64,000 nucleotides of DNA from Bin87 sp034421995 (GTDB taxonomy: Bacteria > Chloroflexota > Dehalococcoidia > Lucifugimonadales > UBA3495): assembly GCA_034421995.1 (NCBI GenBank), contig DAOUJY010000057.1:8865-72864 (forward strand). The letters are read 5' to 3'. Shown here piece by piece: positions 14,708-21,848 of the stretch. The notes under the pieces are model-generated. The model ran no database searches. It was given only the letters and a program-made list of their open reading frames with translations, and was not told the DNA's origin. Numbering within the stretch: the stretch's first letter is position 1; the number at the start of each line of letters is the position of its first letter. Made by a program: the position numbers and the translations under genes.

Positions 14708-16189
14708 ATGACTTCCAAATCCGCCGCAACGGTCACGGCGCCGATGTACTTCGGCTGGTACATCGTCGCCACCTGTTTCTTCGTGTCCTTCCTGTCCATG
14801 CCGGGGCGTCAGGGATTTGGCCTCTTCGTTACCGAGATGGAACCCACCTTCGGCTGGGACCGCTCCGACATCTCCTGGGTGGGTTCCATAGGCTTCTTAC
14901 TCAACGGGGCCATGCAGCCCATCATGGGCGCCCTGTTCGACAAGTATGGCCCGCGCCGCGTGTTCGGCATCGGCCTCTCCATAATGGGTCTCGCCATCAT
15001 GAGCCTGGCCTTCATGATGGACTTGGAACACATGGTGAACCTGGGCTTCGTCAGCATACCGCTGGACCTGCTGTGGTTCATCTTCGTCTTCTCCATCATC
15101 ATCAACACCTGCCTGAGCGCGGCTTCCATTACCAACATGCTGGCGCTGGTGGTGCGCTGGTTCCGGCGCAAGCGCAGCAAGGCCACCGGCCTGGCCGCCG
15201 CCGGCACCTCCATAGGCGGCCTGCTGATGATCCCCTTCGCCGCCTACCTGATGGGCGTCATCGACAACGCCACTCTCAACATCGCCGGCATGGAGCTGGT
15301 GGGCTGGCGCACCGTGTGGTTCCTGCTGGGAGCCATGGTGGTGTTCCTGTCCGCGCCCCTGGCCGTGTTCTTCCTCCGTCCCAACCCGCAGGAAATGGGC
15401 CTCAACCCCGACGGCGACCCGAACCCGGAAGACCTCCCCGCCGGCAGCGCGCTCCAACGGGGGCCATCCGGCGGTCACTACGAGGTGAACAGCTGGCGGC
15501 AGTGTTTCAAGACGCCTCCCATGTGGCAACTGTCCGGCGCGTACGTCGTCTGCGGCATTACCACCGGACTGTTGAGCATTCACTTCATCCCCTACGCTGA
15601 AGACATCCTCCCGGAAACGGTCAACTTCCTGTGGATGACCTTCGATGAGAAAAAGGTTTTCGCCGCGTTGCTGTTCGGCGTAATGACCGGACTCAACGCC
15701 GCCGGCGTCATCATCACCGGGTTCATGGGCGACCGGATGCGCCGCAAGAACGTGCTGTCGTTGGTGTATGCCACTCGCGGCGTGGCGTTCATGTGCCTGG
15801 TGTTCCTGCCCGTATTCGGCCACCCCATGCTGGGGTTGGTGGCTTTCGCGCTGTTGTCGGGAATGTCATGGGTTGCCTCCGTGCCCCTGACGTCCACGCT
15901 GACCGCGGACGTGTACGGCTTCCGCGCCCTGGGCACCATCAGCGGCTGGGTATTCTTCTCCCACCAGATCGGTTCCTTCTTCAGCATCCAGTTCGCCGGC
16001 TACGCCTACGAGTGGTTCGGAGAGAGCTACTTCTGGCCCTTCCTCATCGCCGGCCTGACGCTGATTCCGGCGTCCATCGCCGCCTACAGCATCAAGGAAT
16101 ACCACTACTCAGGGCGTTACAACCCCCGGCCCGCCGAGGGCGGTCCGCAGCTGGCCACGGCAAGCGCCGGCGCCGGGACCCGCTATTAG
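14708..16189 (+). CDS. MFS transporter (monocarboxylate/oxalate-formate antiporter-like)
   Basis: 493-aa integral membrane protein with about 12 hydrophobic helices. The first helix pair FGWYIVATCFFVSFLSMPGRQGFGLF and the loop GALFDKYGPRRVFGIGL are typical of the MFS motif A region in the OFA/MCT branch; the second half repeats it in GFMGDRMRRKNVLSL. A soluble hydrophilic linker (about 235-265) joins the two six-helix halves. Substrate likely a small carboxylate, but not provable here. It precedes a small membrane protein by 39 bases. Confidence 0.88.
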   Translation: MTSKSAATVTAPMYFGWYIVATCFFVSFLSMPGRQGFGLFVTEMEPTFGWDRSDISWVGSIGFLLNGAMQPIMGALFDKYGPRRVFGIGLSIMGLAIMSLAFMMDLEHMVNLGFVSIPLDLLWFIFVFSIIINTCLSAASITNMLALVVRWFRRKRSKATGLAAAGTSIGGLLMIPFAAYLMGVIDNATLNIAGMELVGWRTVWFLLGAMVVFLSAPLAVFFLRPNPQEMGLNPDGDPNPEDLPAGSALQRGPSGGHYEVNSWRQCFKTPPMWQLSGAYVVCGITTGLLSIHFIPYAEDILPETVNFLWMTFDEKKVFAALLFGVMTGLNAAGVIITGFMGDRMRRKNVLSLVYATRGVAFMCLVFLPVFGHPMLGLVAFALLSGMSWVASVPLTSTLTADVYGFRALGTISGWVFFSHQIGSFFSIQFAGYAYEWFGESYFWPFLIAGLTLIPASIAAYSIKEYHYSGRYNPRPAEGGPQLATASAGAGTRY

Positions 16190-16228
16190 GGCTGATTACC
16201 CGCACACCCACTCCTGGAGGTGACGGGG

Positions 16229-16495
16229 ATGACTGGAATAACCGTCGCGGCGATACTGGCCGCCCTGGGGCAGCACCACGGGGAAGCCGACCCCACGTTG
16301 CTCCAGTGGATAATGGCGGCGCTCAGCCATATCCTGGTGGGGACCCTCGGCTTCACCGAGCTCACCATCGTCATCATCATCGGCATAATCATCATCGCCA
16401 TGCCGGCCCTGATATTCATCGCCTACTGGGCGAGCACCCGCCGCGCCGCGCCCAGGGCGGCGGAGGGCGACGAGCCGGTCTTGCATCAGGAGTAA
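16229..16495 (+). CDS. Small two-helix membrane protein, 88 aa
   Basis: Unrecognised. One hydrophobic stretch in the N-terminal half and a stronger one (LTIVIIIGIIIIAMPALIFIAYWAS), followed by a basic/acidic tail. ATG at 16229 sits eight bases after GGAGG and is preferred over the GTG that overlaps that site. It lies between the MFS gene and a Uma2 gene with small gaps, so cotranscription is likely. Confidence 0.6.
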   Translation: MTGITVAAILAALGQHHGEADPTLLQWIMAALSHILVGTLGFTELTIVIIIGIIIIAMPALIFIAYWASTRRAAPRAAEGDEPVLHQE

Positions 16496-16499
16496 CCCA

Positions 16500-17276
16500 G
16501 TGACCACGCCTTACATTGCCCGGCGGAAACCGGGCCGGCCGCCGGAACCGGACGACGGGGTTTATTACCCGATGGCCTGCGACGTTCTCCCGGTGGTGGG
16601 TATGTTTCATTTCGTCCCTCAAGCCTATATGCAGGCCGCCCTGGAGTCGTGGCTCGATGACCCGACGACGCTGGTAGCCGCCGAGATGTTCATCTACTAC
16701 GAGGAGGGCAACCCCAGGGTTTTCGTTGCGCCCGATGTGTACGTCATTCCAAATGTGGGCGACGAGCCGCGCTGGTCGTATTTCATGTGGCTGGAGCACG
16801 AGGTTCCGAGCTTCGCCATGGAAGTGGTGTCGCCAAGCAGCGTCCGCAACGACCTGGCGCGCAAGTGGGACCTGTACCAGTCCTGGGGAGTGCAGGAGTA
16901 CTGGCAGTACGACCCGGAAGGGCTGTACATGCGTCCACTTCTGCGCGGCAACCGACTGGTGGATGGCCGGTACGTGCCCATCGAGGTTCAGATCGATCCC
17001 GAGAGCGACTTGTGCCTGGGTTTCAGCCCGCTGCTGGGGTTGGAGTTATTGGGAAGACGAACCTGGTTCCGGTTCCGAGATCCGGCAACCGGGCAGTTGT
17101 TGCGCAACCGGCGGGAAATTGAGCGGGAGTGGCAGGCGGCGGAGCAGGCCCGGCAAGTGGCGGAACAGGGTAGATTGGCAGCGGAGCAGGCGCTGGATCA
17201 AGAGCGGGCCGCCCGTCTCGAGCTGGAACGTCGGCTGCGCGAACGCGGCATCGACCCGACCAACGGGACTGCCTAG
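16500..17276 (+). CDS. Uma2 family endonuclease-like protein
   Basis: PD-(D/E)XK-fold protein of the Uma2 (DUF820) family, 258 aa, GTG start four bases after the upstream stop. The core shows VFVAPDVYVIP (Asp), VPSFAMEVVSPSSVRNDLARKWDLYQSWGVQEYWQYDP (Glu and Lys, the catalytic site). Residues 205-258 form a charged coiled coil (QAAEQARQVAEQGRLAAEQAL). The family is abundant in cyanobacteria and Chloroflexota and its biological role is unknown. Confidence 0.88.
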   Translation: MTTPYIARRKPGRPPEPDDGVYYPMACDVLPVVGMFHFVPQAYMQAALESWLDDPTTLVAAEMFIYYEEGNPRVFVAPDVYVIPNVGDEPRWSYFMWLEHEVPSFAMEVVSPSSVRNDLARKWDLYQSWGVQEYWQYDPEGLYMRPLLRGNRLVDGRYVPIEVQIDPESDLCLGFSPLLGLELLGRRTWFRFRDPATGQLLRNRREIEREWQAAEQARQVAEQGRLAAEQALDQERAARLELERRLRERGIDPTNGTA

Positions 17277-17322
17277 CAGCCGCCCAACCGGCTCATCGTG
17301 AGCCGTGCTATCATCAAACGCC

Positions 17323-18195
17323 ATGTGCGCCGCCGTTCGTAAAGCCGTAATCCCCGCCGCCGGGTTGGGCACCCGGTTCCTGCCGGTAACCCGCTCCGTG
17401 CCCAAGGAGCTATTGCCCATTCTGGACCGGCCCATGCTGCAATACGTGGTTGAGGAGGCGGCGGAGGCCGGTATCACCGACGTCATCGTCGTAACGTCAC
17501 CGGGCAAGGAGGGCATCGCCGAGTACTTCCGTCCCCGGCCCGATTTGGAGACCCGCCTGGTCGACGATGCGGCGCTGCTGGAGAAGGTCAGTTCCGGCGC
17601 GCGGCTGGCCGACGTGTCCTTCGTGATCCAGGAGGAACCGCTGGGTTTGGGACACGCCGTGCTGACGGCCCGGGAAGCCGTGGGCAACGAACCCTTCGCC
17701 GTCATCCTGCCCGACGACATTGTGGAGCACACTCCCGGCGTCCTGTCCCAGATGCTAGCCGCCACCGCCCATGCCGATGATGCAGCCTCCGTAGCCGTGG
17801 AACGGGTGCCCTGGGAGATCGTACACAACTACGGCGTAGTGGACACCGAACCGGCCGGCGAACGATTGCACCGGGTCAACGGGCTGGTGGAGAAACCGCC
17901 GCCGGGCACGGCGCCATCCAACCTGTCCATCGTGGGGCGCTACCTGCTGCCGCCGCAGATCTTCGAGTGCCTGGAGCGCACGCCGCCGGGAGCGCGGGGC
18001 GAGATCCAGCTGACCGACGGCCTGGCCCTGCTGATGGAAGACGTCGCGCTCTACGCCTGCGAGTTCGCGGGCATCCGCTACGACGGCGGCAACCCCATGG
18101 GCCTGCTGCGGGCGTCGCTGGAATACGCGCTGCGACGGGAGGACACCCGAGCGGCGGCGGCCGATTTGATCCGAAGGGTCGCCGCCGAGTTGTAG
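17323..18195 (+). CDS. galU: UTP--glucose-1-phosphate uridylyltransferase
   Basis: Makes UDP-glucose from UTP and glucose-1-phosphate. KAVIPAAGLGTRFLPVTRSVPKELLPILDRPMLQYVVEEA is the GalU nucleotide-binding signature; FAVILPDDIVEH gives the metal-binding Asp, GLVEKPPPGTAPSNL and GEIQLTDGLALL the sugar site. The 290-aa length is normal. ATG at 17323 begins just before the conserved block. Confidence 0.95.
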   Translation: MCAAVRKAVIPAAGLGTRFLPVTRSVPKELLPILDRPMLQYVVEEAAEAGITDVIVVTSPGKEGIAEYFRPRPDLETRLVDDAALLEKVSSGARLADVSFVIQEEPLGLGHAVLTAREAVGNEPFAVILPDDIVEHTPGVLSQMLAATAHADDAASVAVERVPWEIVHNYGVVDTEPAGERLHRVNGLVEKPPPGTAPSNLSIVGRYLLPPQIFECLERTPPGARGEIQLTDGLALLMEDVALYACEFAGIRYDGGNPMGLLRASLEYALRREDTRAAAADLIRRVAAEL

Positions 18196-18316
18196 CCCTG
18201 TCCGGTTCAATTGACACTCCCGGCGGGGCCACCGTAGAATTGCCGGGCGATTTGCGGGCAGCCGGTACGATGACGCCACTGCCCCGCTTCAGCCCTGACA
18301 GAGGAGACGCCAAGCC

Positions 18317-18553
18317 ATGGCTACGAAAGCCTTTTTGCTGGTTGAAACCGCCGTTGGTCGTACCCGCGACGTGGCCAACACCCTGCGCGACTTGGACGGT
18401 TGCGAGTCGGTTGACGTGGTCACCGGCCCTTACGACATCATCGCGGTAATCTCCGGCGACGATATGTCCGTGGTCGGTGGACTGGTCACCGAAAAGATCC
18501 ATACCGTCGTCGGCGTGGTACGCACCGTAACTTGCGTAGCCGTGGATGCCTGA
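18317..18553 (+). CDS. Stand-alone Lrp/AsnC ligand-binding (RAM) domain protein
   Basis: 78-aa protein corresponding to only the C-terminal effector domain of Lrp/AsnC regulators: AFLLVETAVGRTRDVANTLRDLDGCESVDVVTGPYDIIAVISG. No DNA-binding helix is present. Such free domains form ring-shaped oligomers and may sense amino acids. GAGGAG lies before the ATG. Confidence 0.88.
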   Translation: MATKAFLLVETAVGRTRDVANTLRDLDGCESVDVVTGPYDIIAVISGDDMSVVGGLVTEKIHTVVGVVRTVTCVAVDA

Positions 18554-18575
18554 CCATCGTTCCTGAATTCCAGCG

Positions 18576-18606
18576 GTAGGGGCGAATAATTATTCGCCCC
18601 TACGTA
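18576..18606. repeat. GGGGCGAATAATTATTCGCCCC palindrome
   Basis: Perfect palindrome between the RAM gene and the acyl-CoA dehydrogenase. Same element at 40471-40497 and, with one change, at 63626-63652. Confidence 0.85.
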
Positions 18607-18637
18607 TCGCGCCGGCCGGAGCGCCAAGGAGGCCCAG

Positions 18638-19813
18638 TTGGAGTACCGCTTTACTCCCGACGACGACCAATTTCGCGGCGAGTTGCGCCAGTTCATCCAG
18701 TCCGAATTACCGCCGGATTGGGAAGGAGGCGGGCGCTGGCCCGAGGAGTACGACTGGGACTTCACCATGCATCTGCGGGGCCGGCTGGCCGAGCGCGGCT
18801 GGCTGACCATGCACTGGCCCGAGGAATATGGCGGGCAGGACGCCTCTCCCGTGCGCTCGGCCATCTACAACGAGGAACTGGCCTACCTGCGCGCTCCGGG
18901 CCGGGACATCTTCGGCGTGCGAATGCTTGGCCCGACCCTGATGATCCACGGCAGCGAGGAGCAGAAGCAGACCCACCTGCCGCCCATCGCCCGGGGTGAA
19001 ATCCAGTGGTGCCAGGGCTACAGCGAGCCGGAGTCGGGGTCCGACCTGGCATCGCTGAGCACCCGGGCCGTCCGTGACGGCGACGAGTACGTCATCAACG
19101 GCTCCAAGATCTGGACGACATTGGCCCACCGTTCCGACTGGATAATGTGCCTGGCCCGCACCGACCCGGAAGCGCCTCGGCACCGGGGCATCAGCTTCAT
19201 CCTGGTGGACATGAAATCCCCCGGCGTTGCGGTGCGCCCGGTAATCAACATGACCGGCGGCCATGAGTTCAACCAAGTGATTTTCGATAACGTGCGCGTG
19301 CCCGCCAGCAACCTCGTCGGAGAGGAAAATCGGGGTTGGTACGTCGCGGTTACCCTGCTGGACTTCGAGCGTTCCGGCATCGACTATTCGGCCATCGCCC
19401 GCCGCCTGCTGGACGATACGCGGGAGTACGCGGGCAAGGTGTCGCGCAATGGCGAGAAAGTTACCCAGCAGCCATGGGTGCGCAACCTGCTGGCCGACCG
19501 CTACGTGGAATGCGAGGTGGCCCGCCTGATGGCCTACAACGTGGCCTGGATGCAGGGCGAGGGGCTGGTGCCCAACAAAGAGGCGTCCATGAGCAAGGCC
19601 TTCGGCAGCGAAACCCTGCACCGCTCGGCCAACAGCGTGCTGGAGATCGCCGGATTGCCGGGCGCAATGGCGCGAGGCGAAGAACGGGCGCCGCTGAAGG
19701 GCAGACTGCCCGAGAACTGGATGATCAGCTTCTCCCACAAGATCGCCGGCGGCACCTCGGAAGTGCAGCGAGGGATCATCGCCGGCCGGGGGTTGGGACT
19801 GCCGCGGGGCTAG
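18638..19813 (+). CDS. Acyl-CoA dehydrogenase
   Basis: FAD enzyme introducing a 2,3 double bond into acyl-CoA, 391 aa. WCQGYSEPESGSDLASLSTRAVRDGDEYVINGSKIWTT is the FAD/substrate signature; VPASNLVGEENRGWYVA and SEVQRGIIAGRGLGLPRG complete the family. The start is TTG at 18638, seven bases after AAGGAGG. The substrate is not evident. Not obviously in an operon with its neighbours. Confidence 0.93.
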   Translation: MEYRFTPDDDQFRGELRQFIQSELPPDWEGGGRWPEEYDWDFTMHLRGRLAERGWLTMHWPEEYGGQDASPVRSAIYNEELAYLRAPGRDIFGVRMLGPTLMIHGSEEQKQTHLPPIARGEIQWCQGYSEPESGSDLASLSTRAVRDGDEYVINGSKIWTTLAHRSDWIMCLARTDPEAPRHRGISFILVDMKSPGVAVRPVINMTGGHEFNQVIFDNVRVPASNLVGEENRGWYVAVTLLDFERSGIDYSAIARRLLDDTREYAGKVSRNGEKVTQQPWVRNLLADRYVECEVARLMAYNVAWMQGEGLVPNKEASMSKAFGSETLHRSANSVLEIAGLPGAMARGEERAPLKGRLPENWMISFSHKIAGGTSEVQRGIIAGRGLGLPRG

Positions 19814-20208
19814 GGCTGCGGCTGTTCCTCGTCTCCGGCCAGTCTCTGGGCCAGTTCCGGCGATAGGGAAGCCCCATGCGCTTCCAGTATCTTAGCAATG
19901 CGCTCGCGTTCTGCCGCGATACCTTCCCGGCGACCCCGTTCGCGGGCTTTGCGTTCCACGGCTTCTTTGGCGGCGAAGAACAATTTAAAACCTCCATACA
20001 GTGCGGCTGTAGTTGGAAACAGCAACCCCGTCGCCGTTATTATAACCCCATCTTCCTGGTTGGTCAGTCCGTAGAGATAGCCCAGCAGGGGCCGGCCGGC
20101 GCAAGATACGCAACTATTGAGCGCGACTGCCAGCGCCATGCTGGCGCTGACCGACGCCGCGCCGTCGAAGAACCGCCATAGGGAGCGATTGCGGTCGTCA
20201 TTCTGCAT
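19810..20208 (-). CDS. Membrane protein with charged coiled-coil tail, 132 aa
   Basis: Two hydrophobic stretches (SMALAVALNSCVSCAGRPLLGYL and VIITATGLLFPTTAALYGGFKLFFA) followed by a charged tail KEAVERKARERGRREGIAAERERIAKILEAHG. The tail resembles that of the protein at 41379, though the membrane parts differ. ATG at 20208 is spaced seven bases from GGAGG. It overlaps the HTH gene upstream by 11 bases, so the two are coupled. Confidence 0.65.
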   Translation of the reverse strand: MQNDDRNRSLWRFFDGAASVSASMALAVALNSCVSCAGRPLLGYLYGLTNQEDGVIITATGLLFPTTAALYGGFKLFFAAKEAVERKARERGRREGIAAERERIAKILEAHGASLSPELAQRLAGDEEQPQP

Positions 20209-20572
20209 CGCCATCCTCCGGCAGGGCCGGCCAGGGCGCCAGGCTGGCGAAGACGGCGGCCTCGGCATGGGTCAGCTCTCGCATGGCTTCGCGACTGCGG
20301 TTGAGGACACGGAACACCGTGCGGGGCGTTATGGAAAACCGCTGCGCCGCATCGGCAATGGACAATCCTTCCTCGTGGATGATAGAAGTAATCCGCAGGT
20401 CCCGGGCCAGCCGGCGGTATTTGCCGAACCACTCCATGTCATCGAACTTGCAGCGAGGTAGCGGACACTCCAGGCAGGTTACCGCGACCTCACATCCGTT
20501 ATCCTCATAGTGGTCAAAAGGCGTTTCGTCGATTTGGTGTTGGCTGGGCGCAACGGCGTTGATAGCGTACAT
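20198..20572 (-). CDS. Helix-turn-helix protein with Cys cluster, 124 aa
   Basis: The N-terminal half carries a CLECPLPRCKFDD cluster (a C..C....C pattern common ahead of small HTH domains). The C-terminal half has an HTH of the sigma-like/Trp-repressor type: LRITSIIHEEGLSIADAAQRFSITPRTVFRVLNRSREAM. Likely a DNA-binding regulator; its gene overlaps the membrane protein at 20208, which may be its partner. Confidence 0.7.
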   Translation of the reverse strand: MYAINAVAPSQHQIDETPFDHYEDNGCEVAVTCLECPLPRCKFDDMEWFGKYRRLARDLRITSIIHEEGLSIADAAQRFSITPRTVFRVLNRSREAMRELTHAEAAVFASLAPWPALPEDGDAE

Positions 20573-20721
20573 TGCCAGACTCCGAAACAGACGTTCTAAT
20601 ATTTTTGCAGATTATAGAACTTCAGTTCGCGCGCCGTCAACCGAACACCCCACGCGGGTTTTCGGCTTTTGCGACCCGGGGCGGCCGGCAGCCGGGAACA
20701 CAACCCAGACGGTTTTACATC

Positions 20722-21168
20722 CTATGGGGTCAGAAACCGGCGCAGTATGGCGACAGCGGCCGCGGCGTCAATCGAGCCGGGTTCCCGGCTGGGCTCGCGC
20801 CCGGACTTCCGCAATTCGGCGGCGCCGGCGTGGGACGTGAAGCCCTCGTCAACCGTCAGGACGGGAACGGCAGCGGCCCGTTTCAGGGCACGGACGAAGG
20901 AGGCAGTTTTGCGCGCCTGCTCACCGGCCACGCCACGGGCGTCGTAGGGCATCCCGACGATGATGGCCACGGCGTCGCGCCGGCCGGCTTCATCCAGGAT
21001 GGCGGCGACGTCGGCGCGACGGTTGCGCCGCTGCACATATCCGGCGGGCAGTATCAACTCGCCCGGCGGGATGCTCACGGCCATCCCAATCCGCCGGTCG
21101 CCCACGTCCAGCCCCAGCAGGCGTCCGGAGAGGGCGAGGGCTGACGGGTCGGGTGGTGGCGTGGTCAA
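20722..21168 (-). CDS. ruvX: Putative pre-16S rRNA nuclease / Holliday junction resolvase YqgF
   Basis: RNase H-fold nuclease, 148 aa. LLGLDVGDRRIGMAVS holds the first catalytic Asp, AIIVGMPYDARGVAGEQA the second acidic region, and VPVLTVDEGFTSHAGAAEL (Glu) with GSIDAAAAVAIL (Asp) complete the site. In some bacteria ruvX lies near alaS, and here alaS follows downstream across a toxin-antitoxin pair, on the same strand. Confidence 0.92.
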   Translation of the reverse strand: MTTPPPDPSALALSGRLLGLDVGDRRIGMAVSIPPGELILPAGYVQRRNRRADVAAILDEAGRRDAVAIIVGMPYDARGVAGEQARKTASFVRALKRAAAVPVLTVDEGFTSHAGAAELRKSGREPSREPGSIDAAAAVAILRRFLTP

Positions 21169-21186
21169 TTGTGCAATGTCACTAAG

Positions 21187-21609
21187 TCAGCCGATTTGCA
21201 ATTCTGAGAAATATGTGGAATAGAATCCTCGGTCTCTGGTCAGGAATGCGTCAGCGGTGGCGACGGCGTGGGCGCCAATCAGAAAATCGGCAAGGATTCT
21301 CGTCCTGGGACCGCCGGCGCGGCGGTATTGTCCCCAACGCAACCCGGCGGTGTAGGCGATGTCCGTGTCTATCGGTGAAACCGTCGCTCCGATGTCGCTC
21401 AGAGCCTTGTCAAGAGCGCCGCGGCTATCGAAACGTGGGACCAACTCCGCGTACACAATATCGCAAACGATCAACGGGCCTCGGTCATAGGCAGTCCGGA
21501 GCAGTTCCCTTGATGCTTGGCTAGTTGCTGCATCCGGGAGGAATATGTCCAGCAAGACGTTGGTGTCAGCTGCCGTCGTTATATCTACGAAGTTCCGCAG
21601 CGTAGTCAT
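21187..21609 (-). CDS. PIN domain toxin (VapC-type)
   Basis: Ribonuclease toxin candidate. AADTNVLLDIF carries the first Asp, YAELVPRF the Glu, TRILADFLIGAHAVATADAFLTRDRGFY the later two Asp residues. ATG at 21609 lies within the end of the antitoxin gene (44-base overlap, different frame); upstream in-frame codons would reach deep into it. Length 140 aa is normal. Confidence 0.85.
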   Translation of the reverse strand: MTTLRNFVDITTAADTNVLLDIFLPDAATSQASRELLRTAYDRGPLIVCDIVYAELVPRFDSRGALDKALSDIGATVSPIDTDIAYTAGLRWGQYRRAGGPRTRILADFLIGAHAVATADAFLTRDRGFYSTYFSELQIG

Positions 21610-21823
21610 AGCCTCGAATTTCCGACATATACTCGTCGGTGCTTCCGCCTTTGCCCAGGATGCCATAAATAGCGTCCACCGGATGCTGTCCCCTCACGCG
21701 CTTGCGGATGAGCAGTCCACCTTCGGTAGCCGTAATTTCAACCTCCGCGTCGGGGTGCATCCCGAAACGGTCTCGCAAGTCTTTGGGTATGGTTATTTGA
21801 CCCCTCTTGGAAATACGCATCAT
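21566..21823 (-). CDS. AbrB/MazE-type antitoxin
   Basis: 85-aa DNA-binding antitoxin. MRISKRGQITIPKDLRDRFGMHPDAEVEITATEGGLLIRKR is the swapped-hairpin AbrB domain; the C-terminal 40 residues would wrap the PIN toxin encoded next. GGGAGG lies before the ATG pair. Probably autoregulated, as is usual for the type. Confidence 0.9.
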   Translation of the reverse strand: MMRISKRGQITIPKDLRDRFGMHPDAEVEITATEGGLLIRKRVRGQHPVDAIYGILGKGGSTDEYMSEIRGYDYAAELRRYNDGS

Positions 21824-21848
21824 GTCCTCCCGATTCCCGGTTTGATTA